Shown: piece after piece, positions 19,071 to 27,627 of the stretch | Layout of the letters: each line of letters starts with the position of its first letter | How positions within the stretch are numbered: the first letter of the stretch is position 1 | Source of the DNA: Chthonobacter rhizosphaerae | GTDB taxonomy: Bacteria; Pseudomonadota; Alphaproteobacteria; Rhizobiales; Pleomorphomonadaceae | Length of the DNA stretch: 64,000 nucleotides | Assembly (NCBI RefSeq): GCF_013839525.1 | Contig: NZ_JACDIS010000001.1 | Coordinates: forward strand, 372,001-436,000 | Direction of reading: 5' to 3' | Notes under the pieces: model-generated | Databases searched by the model: none | The model's input: only the letters and a program-made list of their open reading frames with translations | What the model was told of the DNA's origin: nothing | Translations under genes and position numbers: made by a program

Positions 19071-20408
19071 TCAGGGCAGAGCGGCGCCCTTGTAGGTCTG
19101 CTCGTAGCGGCGCAGGATGTCGTTGCCCGCCTTCACGGCGTCGTCGATGGCGACCTGCATCTCCTTCTGGCCGGTGAAGGCCGCCTCGAGCTCCGAGCGG
19201 AGCTGGGCGCGGATGGAGGTGAAGTTGCCGAGGCGGATGCCGCGCGACAGCGGGCCGACCTCGGAGGCGGTCAGGGACTGGATGGCGATCTCGCGACCGG
19301 CATACTTCGGATCGGCGTAGAAGCCTTCGGCCTTCAGGAACTCGAAGCCCGCGGTCGTCACCGGGATGTAGCCGGTGTTGGAGACCATGAACTTCTCGCC
19401 GGTGTCGGAGGCGGTCACATACTTCAGGAAGGCGGCCGCGGCCTCGTATTCTTCCTTCGACTTGCCTTCCATCACCCAGAGCGAGGCGCCACCGACGAGC
19501 GAATTCTTGCGGGCCGCGGCGTCGATCACCGGCAGCATGGCGACGCCCCAGTTGAGGTCGGCCGCCTGGGTGTTCTTCACCGTGCCGTGGTTGGCGATCG
19601 AGGTGATCATGGAGGCGCAGGACTTGTCGGCGAACGCCTGGACCATGTTCTTGCCGACCTGGGCGGTCTGGATCTTGGCGTAGCCGGCGTCCAGCCAGGC
19701 CTTGTAGTCCTTCATGTGGTCCACGAAGGCGGTGGTGTTGAAGACGAGTTCGGCGCCGAGGCCGCCGTAGCCGTTGTCCAGGCTGGCGATCGGCAGGTTG
19801 TTGGTGGCCGAGAACTGCTCCAGGTTCTGCCAGGTGTCGAAGTCGAACGCGAAGCCGCACTCGACGCCGGCGGCCTTGAGGGCCTTCAGGTCCTCGCCGA
19901 ACTCGGCCCAGGTCTTCGGAGCCTCGGACTTGCCGATCTTCGACCAGGCGTCCTTGTTCCAGTAGAACACGGCGGTGGAGGAGTTGTACGGGAAGGACCA
20001 CATCTCGCCGCCGGCGGTGGCGTAGTAGTTCTTGATGCCCGGGAAATAGCCGTCCCAGTCGACCTGCAGGCCATAGTCCTCGGCGAACTTCTTGGCCGGG
20101 TAGATGGCGCCGGAGAGCATGAAGTTCACGGTGCCGGCGTCGTAGATCTGCACGATGGTCGGGTGCTGCTTGGCCCGGTAGGCCGCGATGGTGTTCTGCT
20201 CGGCCTTGTCATAGCCGCCCTGGCCCGTGCACACCGCCTCGTACTTGTCCTGGCTCTCGTTGAAGAGCTGGCAGTGCTTGGCCATCACCTCGCCGAGGTC
20301 GCCGGTGAGGCCGTACCAGTATTCGAACTTGATGCGCTCGGCGGCGCCGGCCGTGCCGGCGGACAGCGCGACGGCGGCGGCCGTCGCGAGGAAGGAAACG
20401 CGGGTCAT
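19071..20408 (-). CDS. ugpB: Glycerol-3-phosphate-binding periplasmic protein UgpB
   Basis: 445 residues starting at the ATG at 20408 (signal peptide MTRVSFLATAAAVALSAGTAGA; GGAG about 8 bases upstream). Family features include the mature N-terminus ERIKFEYWYGLTGDLGEVM, then KYEAVCTGQGGYD and SWPFNS-like WSFPYNSSTAVFYWNKDAW. UgpB binds sn-glycerol-3-phosphate or glycerophosphodiesters and passes them to UgpAEC for use as carbon or phosphate. First gene of the operon. In many bacteria ugp is phosphate-regulated, but the TGTCA repeats upstream here have a spacing that does not fit a Pho box. Confidence 0.87.
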   Translation of the reverse strand: MTRVSFLATAAAVALSAGTAGAAERIKFEYWYGLTGDLGEVMAKHCQLFNESQDKYEAVCTGQGGYDKAEQNTIAAYRAKQHPTIVQIYDAGTVNFMLSGAIYPAKKFAEDYGLQVDWDGYFPGIKNYYATAGGEMWSFPYNSSTAVFYWNKDAWSKIGKSEAPKTWAEFGEDLKALKAAGVECGFAFDFDTWQNLEQFSATNNLPIASLDNGYGGLGAELVFNTTAFVDHMKDYKAWLDAGYAKIQTAQVGKNMVQAFADKSCASMITSIANHGTVKNTQAADLNWGVAMLPVIDAAARKNSLVGGASLWVMEGKSKEEYEAAAAFLKYVTASDTGEKFMVSNTGYIPVTTAGFEFLKAEGFYADPKYAGREIAIQSLTASEVGPLSRGIRLGNFTSIRAQLRSELEAAFTGQKEMQVAIDDAVKAGNDILRRYEQTYKGAALP

Positions 20409-20600
20409 TCGTGCTCTCCGGAAGGCTCCGGGCCCAGTCGGCCCGCCGCCCCTCGTAGCGAGCCCGAATGACAGGCTGACAACCGACCGATTGCGCCGCG
20501 ATGACGGTTCCACGGCGCTTTGATGAACCGTCCGGCCGACCGCCCCGCGGGACGGCCGGAGCCGCCGGCGGTCCGTTTCGGCCTCCCCGCCGCGCGGTCG

Positions 20601-20969
20601 TCAGACGCCGAAGTCGCGGATCTCGAACACGTTGCCGCCGCTGGTCACGAACCGGCGGGCGGACACCCGCTCCACCGTGTAGCACTTCTCGCCGCCGGCC
20701 CGCATGGCCCGCCATGCGGTGCAGATCCGGTTGCCCTCCAGCGTCCAGCGCCCGGCATCCGCCTCCGCGCGCGGGCTGTCCACGGTGATCTCCGCCCGCC
20801 CGTCCGGCGCGAGCACCAGGCCGCCCGCGTGCCAGCCGCCCTCCTCCCACCAGCCGATCGCGTGCCCGACGAGCTCGTCGCGGATCTCCTCGGCGGTGAG
20901 TTCGGTGGCCGCCGCCGGAGCGGTCAGGCCCGAGAGCGCGACGAGGACGGGAACGAGACGGCGGGCCAT
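20601..20969 (-). CDS. Secreted hypothetical protein with Pho-box-like upstream site
   Basis: 122 residues. A clean signal peptide (MARRLVPVLVALSGLTAPAAA) precedes a small soluble domain: ELTAEEIRDELVGHAIGWW, a beta-rich middle (DGRAEITVDSPRAEADAG), two cysteines (RICTAWRAM, EKCYTVERV), and a C-terminal FEIRDFGV. I do not assign a family or function. GGAG lies just before the ATG. An 18-base Pho-box-like sequence starts 28 bases upstream on the same strand, so expression under phosphate limitation is possible. It lies between ugpB and a divergent TIM-barrel gene. Confidence 0.7.
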   Translation of the reverse strand: MARRLVPVLVALSGLTAPAAATELTAEEIRDELVGHAIGWWEEGGWHAGGLVLAPDGRAEITVDSPRAEADAGRWTLEGNRICTAWRAMRAGGEKCYTVERVSARRFVTSGGNVFEIRDFGV

Positions 20970-20997
20970 GGGAGGTCTCCGGCTGATGCACAGTTGG

Positions 20998-21015
20998 ATG
21001 ACAGTGTGATGACGT
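20998..21015 (-). promoter_or_regulatory. Pho box candidate (PhoB site)
   Basis: Read on the minus strand the site is ACGTCAT-CACA-CTGTCAT. The second 7-mer is a perfect CTGTCAT, the first differs at two positions, and the repeat offset is 11 bases, as in the PhoB consensus. It faces the secreted-protein gene at 20969. Confidence 0.5.
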
Positions 21016-21241
21016 TTGCCGGCTTCTGTCCAGCATCCGTTGGGGACAGGATCATGAAGAGGGCGCCCGGCTTGTTCCCGGCCGTCAACGAACCGTCACC
21101 GCCGTGTCAGCAGGGCGACATGCCCGCGCGTTTATGTGACTCTCGACGACGGGGATCGGCCGCCGTCCGGCATGTCGCCGACGTGGGGCATGTGGCCGCC
21201 CCGGAACGACCCGACACCGACCACAACGAAGGACATCGACC

Positions 21242-22174
21242 ATGCTGGCGAACGGAGTTCAAGGAACCGGCATATCCGCCCACAAGCGGCTGAACGACCT
21301 GTCGGATTTCGGCGCCGAGCTCGACATGATCGAGGCCCTCGGCGTGGAGACGATCGAGCTGCCGACCTACGACATGGACATTGTCGTGGGCGGGCGTATC
21401 CGCCGCCCGCAGATGGAGGCGCTGAAGCGCGCCTGCGCCGGGCGGAGCGTCGTCTACTCGGTACACGGCCCCCTCGCCATCAACTTCATGGACGAGGCCT
21501 ACCGGCTGCAGCGCCATTTCGACGTTCTCGCCGCCTCCCTGGAGGTGGCCGCGGAGGTCGGCGCCGGCAACTACGTGATTCACTCCGGCCTCGCCCCCAT
21601 GCAGCAGGGCGCCGGCCTGGAGGCCGCCTACGCCCGGCAGCGCGAATGGCTCGCCAGGAGCGGCGACATGGCCCGCCAGCTCGGCCTAACCCTTTGCGTG
21701 GAAACGCTGTTCGCCGGTTTCGACGGCACCGTGCACGCCTCCTCGCCGCGCCGCCTCGCCGAGGAGCTGGCGGCGATCGGCCACCCGGCCGTGATGGCGA
21801 CCCTCGACTTCAGCCACGCCTACCTGAAGCTCGACTACGACGGCGTCCGGACCACCTTCGTTGACGAGGTCGCGGCGCTGGCGCCCTATGCCAAGCACTT
21901 GCACATGCACGATAGTTTCGGCCGCCAGGACGACATCTGGATGTTCACCGAGGGCGAGCGGCTGGCCTACGGCCACGGCGACCTGCACCTCCCCGTCGGC
22001 TGGGGCGACATCCCGTGGGACGACCTGATGGACGCCTGCCGCTTCCCCGAAGGCGTGGTGTTCAACATCGAGCTCAAGGACCGCTACTGGTACGCCGCCG
22101 AGGAGTGCGTCGCCGCCACCAAGGCCCTCGCCGCCCGCGCCGTGACCCTGCGGTCCGCCGAAGCCGCCGAGTGA
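21242..22174 (+). CDS. TIM-barrel protein (sugar-phosphate isomerase/epimerase-like)
   Basis: 310 residues with the xylose-isomerase-like TIM barrel (AP endonuclease family 2) layout: ALGVETIELPTYDMD, VYSVHGPLAINFMD, YVIHSGLA, TLCVETLF, VMATLDFSHAYLK and HLHMHDSFGR carry the metal-binding His/Glu/Asp set. Such enzymes isomerise sugars or act on phosphosugars; the substrate is unknown. AAGGA sits about 9 bases before the ATG. The gene is followed by a tandem repeat rather than a typical terminator. Proximity to ugp hints at polyol or phosphosugar metabolism but is not proof. Confidence 0.78.
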   Translation: MLANGVQGTGISAHKRLNDLSDFGAELDMIEALGVETIELPTYDMDIVVGGRIRRPQMEALKRACAGRSVVYSVHGPLAINFMDEAYRLQRHFDVLAASLEVAAEVGAGNYVIHSGLAPMQQGAGLEAAYARQREWLARSGDMARQLGLTLCVETLFAGFDGTVHASSPRRLAEELAAIGHPAVMATLDFSHAYLKLDYDGVRTTFVDEVAALAPYAKHLHMHDSFGRQDDIWMFTEGERLAYGHGDLHLPVGWGDIPWDDLMDACRFPEGVVFNIELKDRYWYAAEECVAATKALAARAVTLRSAEAAE

Positions 22175-22178
22175 CCCT

Positions 22179-22302
22179 GCCGGCCTCTCGGCCGGCGACT
22201 CGACCCGAAAGCGCCGGCGTCTCGGCCGGCGACCCGACCCGAAAGCGCCGGCCTTTCGGCTAGCGACCCGACCCGAAAGCGCCGGCCACTCGGCCGGCGA
22301 CC
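22179..22302. repeat. 34-bp tandem repeat, 3.6 copies
   Basis: Units start at 22179, 22213 and 22247, with a 22-base partial copy at 22281. Each contains an inverted GCCGGCC...GGCCGGC core followed by CGACCCGAAAGC. The array begins 4 bases after the TIM-barrel stop codon and lies outside coding sequence. Each unit can fold into a hairpin, so the array may act in transcript termination or stability. Confidence 0.85.
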
Positions 22303-22371
22303 CCGGACCTGACGGCGCCCGGCAGCCCGCCGGCGCATCCGCCCGGCCGCGGTCCGGCCGGAGGGGGACGC

Positions 22372-23868
22372 ATGATGACCGACCAGCCCGCCCTGCCCGC
22401 TCCGCCTTCCGCCGAACCGGCCGACCGGCTGCTGGCCGACCTGATCGCGCTCCGCGCCGCCGTTCTCGCCGAGGCCGGGGAGCGCCTCGCGCGGCTCGCG
22501 CCCGGCGGCGACGCGGGTGCCGGAATCCACAACCTGGCCAACTACCTGGCGCTCCGCGGCCACGACCTGCGCCCGCTCCAGCGCCGCCTGATGAGCCGCG
22601 GCCTCTCGTCCCTCGGCCGGCTGGAAAGCCGCGTCCTGCCGACCCTCGACGCGGTGATCGAGGCCGCGGCCGCCCTTGCGGGCGCACCCTCCCCGACCGC
22701 CGCGCCCGATCCCGCCGCCTTCTTCGCCGGCGAAACCCGGCTCGCCGCCGAGGCCGACCGGCTGCTCGGGGAGGCGCCCGGCCACCGCCGCACCCGCATC
22801 ATGGTGACGCTGCCGAGCGAGGCCGCCGGCGACCCCGGGCTCGTCATCGACCTCGCCCGCCGCGGCATGGACGTCGCCCGGATCAACTGCGCCCACGACG
22901 GCAGCATCGCCTGGCGCGCCATGGCGGCCCACGTGCGCACCGCGTCCAGCCTGACCGGCCGCCGCCTGACCGTGCTGATGGACATCGCCGGCCCGAAGAT
23001 CCGCACCGAAGCCGTCGCGACGCCGGACAAGAAGGCCCGCATCGCCGCCGGCGACGCGATCCGCTTCGTCGCCGAGGGCGAGCCCCGCCCCACGGCGGAC
23101 GCGCCGTTCTCGGCGGTCGTGTCCCTGCCGGACCTGGTCACCCGCCTCGCGGTCGGCGACCGCGTCCGCTACGACGACGGCAAGCTGGAGGGCGTGGTGG
23201 AGAGCCTCGCGCCCGGAGAAGCGGTGGTGCGGGTCCGGCGCGCCAAGACCGGCGGCGTGAAGCTGAAGTCGGAAAAGGGCCTCAACCTGCCGGACACCGC
23301 GCTCGGCCTGTCGCCCCTCACCGCCAAGGACGAGAACGACCTCGCCACGGTGATCGAGTGCGCCGACATGCTCGGCTATTCCTTCGTGAGCCGCCCGGAG
23401 GACCTGGACCTTCTGGAGGACGCCCTCGCCCGGCGCGGCGCCACGGAGAGCCGTCTCGGCCTCGTCGCCAAGATCGAGCGGCCCGAAGCGGTGCGCAACC
23501 TGCCGGCGCTGATCGCCCGGGCGAGCGGCCGCCGTCCCTTCGGCGTGATGATCGCCCGCGGCGACCTCGCCGCCGAGATCGGCTTCGAACGCCTCGCCGA
23601 GATGCAGGAGGAGATCCTCTGGATCTGCGAGGCCGCCGGCGTCCCGGCCGTCTGGGCCACCCAGGTGCTGGAGGATCTGGTCAAGGACGGGGTTCCGTCC
23701 CGAGGCGAGATGACGGATGCCGCCATGGCGGCGCGCGCCGAATGCGTGATGCTGAACAAGGGACCGGAGGTTGGCCGGGCGATCGAGCTCATCGACCGGC
23801 TGCTCTCCCGCATGGACGGGCACGTGTTCAAGAAGACCCCGACGCTGCGCGCCCTCGCGTCCTGGTGA
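22372..23868 (+). CDS. Atypical pyruvate kinase-like protein
   Basis: 498 residues. Residues 1-135 are an N-terminal helical extension not found in standard pyruvate kinase. Residues 136-490 follow the pyruvate kinase barrel: RTRIMVTLP, VARINCAHDG, MDIAGPKIRTE, EKGLNLPD, TAKDENDLA, VAKIERPEAV (catalytic K367, metal ligand E369), MIARGDLAAEIG and WATQVLEDLV. The usual C-terminal allosteric domain is absent, and the conserved MLSGETA site reads MLNKGPE. It may be a divergent or regulatory paralogue. GGAGG precedes the ATGATG start. It is convergent with the amidohydrolase gene. Confidence 0.8.
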   Translation: MMTDQPALPAPPSAEPADRLLADLIALRAAVLAEAGERLARLAPGGDAGAGIHNLANYLALRGHDLRPLQRRLMSRGLSSLGRLESRVLPTLDAVIEAAAALAGAPSPTAAPDPAAFFAGETRLAAEADRLLGEAPGHRRTRIMVTLPSEAAGDPGLVIDLARRGMDVARINCAHDGSIAWRAMAAHVRTASSLTGRRLTVLMDIAGPKIRTEAVATPDKKARIAAGDAIRFVAEGEPRPTADAPFSAVVSLPDLVTRLAVGDRVRYDDGKLEGVVESLAPGEAVVRVRRAKTGGVKLKSEKGLNLPDTALGLSPLTAKDENDLATVIECADMLGYSFVSRPEDLDLLEDALARRGATESRLGLVAKIERPEAVRNLPALIARASGRRPFGVMIARGDLAAEIGFERLAEMQEEILWICEAAGVPAVWATQVLEDLVKDGVPSRGEMTDAAMAARAECVMLNKGPEVGRAIELIDRLLSRMDGHVFKKTPTLRALASW

Positions 23869-23880
23869 AGACCGCCGGCG

Positions 23881-25119
23881 TCAATAGGCGAGGTCGTGCA
23901 GCCCCGCCGCCAGCACCCTGATCCCGGCGACGATGTCGTCGAGGGACGAAAACTCCTCCGGCGTGTGGCTGCGCCCGTCCTTCGATCGGACGAACAGCAT
24001 CACGACGCGGGCGATCTCCGCCATTTGCTGGCTGTCGTGGCCGGCGCCGCTCGCCATGGTGAGGAACGGAATGTCCTGCCGCCGCGCCGCGTCCTCGAAG
24101 GTGCGGACCAGCGCCGGGTCGGACAGGCACGGGGCGTGGTCGACCAGGATCTCCCAGGAGATGTCGAGCCCCCGGCGCGCCGCGACCTCGCGCATCAGCG
24201 CCTCGTGGCGGGCGTAGAGCAGCGCCCGCATGGCCGGGTCGGGATGGCGGGCGTCCACGGTGAAGCGCACCGTGCGCGGCACGATGGCCGGATAGTTCGG
24301 ATCCGCCGAGACCCGGCCGACGGTGGTGACCGCCGGCCGGCCCATGCGATGAGCCGTGTCGATCACTCCGCCGGCGATCTCGGCGAAGCCCGCCATCGGG
24401 TCGCGCCGAAGGTCCATCGGAAAGGCGCCGGCGTGGTTCTGCTCGCCCGTGAGCGTCACGTGGTAGTGTCGCATGCCCGTGATGGCGTCCACCACCGCGA
24501 CCGGCTTCCCCGCCTGCTCCAGCACGGGCCCCTGCTCGATGTGGAGTTCCACGAAGACGTCGATGTCGTCCCGCCCCGCCTCCGGAATGCGCGCCGGATC
24601 CAGACCGACCGCCCGCATGGCGTCGGCCATGGTCTCGTCCTCGTAGCCGCGCATAGTCTCCGCGTCGCCCTGGCGGACGGCGCGGGTCACCGCGCGCGAG
24701 CCCCAGAAGTTGGCCGACGGAAAGCGGCTGCCCTCCTCCTCGCAGAAGGCCAGGGCTTCCAGCGTGCGCTTCGGGCGCCCGAACCGCCGGAACAGCGCCT
24801 CGATCGCCACGAGACCGCCGATCGACCCGAGCGCGCCGTCATAGCGGCCGCCGGGCTTCTGGCTGTCGATGTGCGACCCGGACACGATGGAACCGCCCGG
24901 CTCGGTTCCGGCGAGCCGTCCCCACACATTTCCGACCGCGTCGCGGCGCACCTCAAGCCCGGCATCCGCGCACCAGGCCGCATACTGGTCCGTGGCCGCC
25001 ACCCACTCGGCCGAATAGACCGTCCGCCAGACGCCGGTGTCGAAGCAGGCGCCATGGCGCGCAAGGTCCAGGATGCGTCGCTCCACCAGCGACGGATCGA
25101 TGTCGACGCTGACCCCCAT
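23881..25119 (-). CDS. M20-family amidohydrolase (N-carbamoyl-amino-acid / allantoate type)
   Basis: 412 residues of the hydantoinase/carbamoylase Zn-dependent family. Metal ligands are visible as H83 in GSHIDSQ, D94 in GGRYDGALG, E127-E129 in FCEEEGSRF, H in ELHIEQG and a late H in GAGHDSQQMA. SHTPEEFSS is the C-terminal family motif. These enzymes cleave N-carbamoyl amino acids, allantoate or ureidoglycine. Sequence alone does not choose between them, and no allantoin or hydantoin genes are adjacent. Twelve bases separate its stop from that of the pyruvate-kinase-like gene. Confidence 0.82.
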   Translation of the reverse strand: MGVSVDIDPSLVERRILDLARHGACFDTGVWRTVYSAEWVAATDQYAAWCADAGLEVRRDAVGNVWGRLAGTEPGGSIVSGSHIDSQKPGGRYDGALGSIGGLVAIEALFRRFGRPKRTLEALAFCEEEGSRFPSANFWGSRAVTRAVRQGDAETMRGYEDETMADAMRAVGLDPARIPEAGRDDIDVFVELHIEQGPVLEQAGKPVAVVDAITGMRHYHVTLTGEQNHAGAFPMDLRRDPMAGFAEIAGGVIDTAHRMGRPAVTTVGRVSADPNYPAIVPRTVRFTVDARHPDPAMRALLYARHEALMREVAARRGLDISWEILVDHAPCLSDPALVRTFEDAARRQDIPFLTMASGAGHDSQQMAEIARVVMLFVRSKDGRSHTPEEFSSLDDIVAGIRVLAAGLHDLAY

Positions 25120-25450
25120 GCCACCCTCCCTTCCATCCGCCGTCCGCCGCCCCCCCTGGGCGACCGCCTCCCCCGCCCCTCCGGCCGGTCAACCCGCCGC
25201 CCGGTGGCCGGCCCTGTCCATCGCGGAGGCGATCGTCCGGCAGGGACGACGATCCAGGCCGGCGAAACGAGCGTGCCGAACAGGCGCTGCCCGCATGATC
25301 GGGCGGATCCGCGCCGTCCCGGCCGTCGCGGCGGCCGGGAGACTGGAGGACGGTCCGGTTCGTTCGAGCCTGACGGCCACCCGGCGGTCGGGCAAGGCGA
25401 ATTGCTCGCCATCGACGCTGAAAGAAACGACACGGGAATCCTGCAGCCGC
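25120..25450. other. Non-coding region between the amidohydrolase and the tandem repeat
   Basis: Contains the amidohydrolase ribosome-binding region (GGAGGG, minus strand) and GC-rich sequence without a recognisable gene. Frames on both strands are open but not protein-like. Confidence 0.5.
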
Positions 25451-25801
25451 GCATCGGCCGTCGCCGATGCGGTCCCAAGACCGACTTTCAACCCGCGCTG
25501 GGAGAAGCCACGCGGCCCCCACGCCGGCTCGGATCGGCGGCCGGTGACAAGGCCCCAAGACAGACACCCGTCCGGTGCCGGCGGAAACCACATGGACGGC
25601 ACGCGGTCTCGGATCGGCGGCCGACGATGCGGTCCCGGGACCGACACCCGACCGGCGCCGGCGGAACCACAGGGACGGCGCGCGGTCTCGGATCGGCGGC
25701 CGACGATGCGGTCCCGGGACCGACACCCGTCCGGTGCCGGCGGAAACCACAGGGACGGCACGCGGTCTCGGATCGGCGGCCGACGATGCGGTCCCGGGAC
25801 C
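25451..25801. repeat. About 80-bp tandem repeat, roughly 4.4 copies
   Basis: Unit starts are at about 25451 (degenerate), 25531, 25611, 25690 and 25770 (partial, ending at 25801); unit lengths are 80, 80, 79 and 80. Each good unit contains the 12-base palindrome GGTCCCGGGACC, or a variant, and GATCGGCGGCCG. The period is not a multiple of three, and no single frame runs through the array as a recognisable protein, so this is a non-coding minisatellite. A further 164 bases without a gene separate it from the tRNA gene. Confidence 0.85.
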
Positions 25802-25965
25802 CACCGCAAGATCCGCCTTCCCGCTGGACATCGCCCGGTTCCCTCGCTATATCACCGCCCGTCGACCGCTCCCGCCGACGCCATCGTCGCCGGGACACAC
25901 CACCAGGCGCCCTCCCCAGCCGCCCTGCCAAGCAGCGAGCGGCAACCGGGAAGGATCCAGGTCAC

Positions 25966-26055
25966 GGAGAGGTGGCAGAGTGGTTGAATGCACCGCACTC
26001 GAAATGCGGCATGCTCGCAAGGGCATCGGGGGTTCGAATCCCTCCCTCTCCGCCA
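25966..26055 (+). tRNA. tRNA-Ser (anticodon CGA)
   Basis: 90 bases including an encoded CCA. The acceptor arms GGAGAGG (25966-25972) and CCTCTCC (26045-26051) pair perfectly. The anticodon stem CCGCA/TGCGG encloses loop CTCGAAA with anticodon CGA at 26000-26002. The long variable arm (ATGCTCGCAAGGGCAT) is that of tRNA-Ser, and the T arm is GGGGGTTCGAATCCC. It reads the UCG codon. Confidence 0.97.
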
Positions 26056-26576
26056 TTGTTTTCGTCTAAGCCATTGCGTTCAATTGAACTTTGGCGTTTG
26101 CGACTGTTCCTACCCTGTTTATCGCCCCAAGAGTCTGTTGATATGGAACGCCGATTCGCATGAGCCTTCGTGCGACTCCGCTCCTCTGAGCCTGATGCCT
26201 GCGTTAGCGCCAACTTGACCAGTTTTAGAGATCTGCGTCATGGCGGCGGGATGGAACTCGTCCCTGGTCCTGTTCAAACCACGCAGCCTTGATCGGTCTA
26301 GGCGTTCGGGCCGGCTTTGAACGCTTCTACGTGCCGGCTTGGGATATGGCTGGCGCGCTTCCTCCGCCAGACATATGGCAGATAAGCCAGTGGTTATAGT
26401 TGAAATAGGCTCGCGAGCGTTCACGAGCGGCAGAATGCAGCAGGTGCGCGGCTGATCCAATCGCAAACGCAGCTTCGGAATTGAAAGCCCCAAAGCCAAT
26501 CCGCACAAAATCGGTGCACAGTGCCTTTTTTCTGGCGTTTCGAAATGCCGCCAGCGTGTGCTTATGCTTTCCTTCT
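26056..26576. other. Lower-GC intergenic region after the tRNA
   Basis: This stretch separates the tRNA gene from the mau cluster. Base composition is visibly less GC-rich than either side, which fits recombined island-edge DNA. A minus-strand frame between about 26620 and 26320 is open for roughly 100 codons (including AHLLHSAARERSRAYFNYNH) but has no start codon and no family I recognise. No tRNA-derived repeat was seen. Confidence 0.5.
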
Positions 26577-26591
26577 AGGCAATCTTTTTGC
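26577..26591 (+). promoter_or_regulatory. Possible sigma-54-like promoter of the mau operon
   Basis: AGGCAATCTTTTTGC has GG and GC pairs 10 bases apart and a perfect TTGC half, but the -24 half departs from TGGCACG at three positions. It lies 110 bases before the mauF ATG. Treat as a candidate only. Confidence 0.3.
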
Positions 26592-26700
26592 GACAGTCTC
26601 TTGAAGAGAAATCGGAGTTCCTGTTAGTGTCCTCGCAACAAGAAATTTTGTTGCGCTCAAAGAACGCGGCAAAGCGAGGAAACAACAGGGAGACCGTGGC

Positions 26701-27552
26701 ATGTCCACATTATCGCAGCCGTCCCCGCGGCGCGAAACGCTACCCCATGCCCTGGGCGAGGGCATCCCGGACCGGATCGACTTCTCCGAAGGCGGGTCCG
26801 CGATCAGGCGCGGCGTCCTCCTGGCCCTGGCGGCCGGTGGCGGCGTGGCGCTCGGCGTGACCGCCGAGGCGACCGGCTCGACCGCCTTCACGGCCTCGAT
26901 GCTCGGCGGCCTTGCGTTCGCCGGCGGCCTTCTGTCCACCTGGTCCCCGTGCGGCTATTCCAGCCTCTGCCTCCTCCGCCCGATCGGCCGGTGGTCGGCG
27001 CAGACGATCCTGCGCTGGATGCCCACCTTCGCGGCCCACGGCCTCGGCTATGCGGCGGGCGCCCTCATTCTCGGCGCTGTCCTCGGCGGCGCCGGCGCGC
27101 TCCTCGGCTTCGACGGGCTGACCGGCGGCATTCTTGTGGCGCTCGCCCTCGGCGCGCTCCTCTACGGCGCCCACCAGTTCGGCTTCGTGCGGGTTCCCTA
27201 TCCGCAGCGCCGGGCGCAGGTGCCGCACGACGCGCGCCAGCGCTTCTCCATGCCCTTCATCGGCGGGCTCTACGGCATCGCCCTCGGGCTCAACTACCTG
27301 ACCTACGTGCAGACGCCGATCCTCTACCTGGTTACGGCCGCCGCCCTTCTCTCCGGCGATGTGGCGAGCGCCATCGGCCTCTTCGCGCTGTTCAACCTTG
27401 GCCGGTTCCTGCCCATTGCCGTCAATCTCTTGCCGGTGACGGACGTGCAGGTTCAGACGTGGCTGGCCAACCGCCAGGAAGCGGCCGCGACCCTCGACGG
27501 GGCGCTCCTGACCGCGGCGGGCATGGCCCTCCTCGTCACCGTGGTCCTCTGA
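26701..27552 (+). CDS. mauF: Methylamine utilization membrane protein MauF
   Basis: 283 residues. A hydrophilic N-terminus of about 35 residues is followed by 6-7 membrane helices. GGLLSTWSPCGYSSLCLLRP is the MauF hallmark, with a conserved CGYSSLC segment. MauF is needed for production of active methylamine dehydrogenase, probably in export or assembly of the small subunit, and is distantly related to the CcdA/DsbD membrane family. First gene of the cluster; GGGAGA precedes the ATG. Confidence 0.9.
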   Translation: MSTLSQPSPRRETLPHALGEGIPDRIDFSEGGSAIRRGVLLALAAGGGVALGVTAEATGSTAFTASMLGGLAFAGGLLSTWSPCGYSSLCLLRPIGRWSAQTILRWMPTFAAHGLGYAAGALILGAVLGGAGALLGFDGLTGGILVALALGALLYGAHQFGFVRVPYPQRRAQVPHDARQRFSMPFIGGLYGIALGLNYLTYVQTPILYLVTAAALLSGDVASAIGLFALFNLGRFLPIAVNLLPVTDVQVQTWLANRQEAAATLDGALLTAAGMALLVTVVL

Positions 27553-27627
27553 TCCCGGCGCGACAAGGCGCCGGCCCCTACCCTCGACACCGACCTATCC
27601 GCACTCCGCCTGAATAAAGGGAGGACA

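Noticed and set aside
15709-19095. 1128-codon plus-strand frame opposite the PLD-like gene and the ugp genes
   Set aside because: Antisense to genes with clear families; composition is that of a GC-driven shadow frame.
18103-20001. 632-residue fusion form of UgpA
   Set aside because: The upstream part is ugpB read in the wrong frame; the GTG at 18987 yields a normal-length UgpA.
20409-20520. TGTCA repeats upstream of ugpB as a Pho box
   Set aside because: The two TGTCA units are 8 bases apart, not 11, so the site does not fit PhoB.
22179-25801. CRISPR array
   Set aside because: Repeats are contiguous with no unique spacers, and no cas genes occur; they are minisatellites.
26119-26508. 129-codon minus-strand frame after the tRNA
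   Set aside because: No family, no ribosome-binding site and a mixed composition; treated as non-coding.
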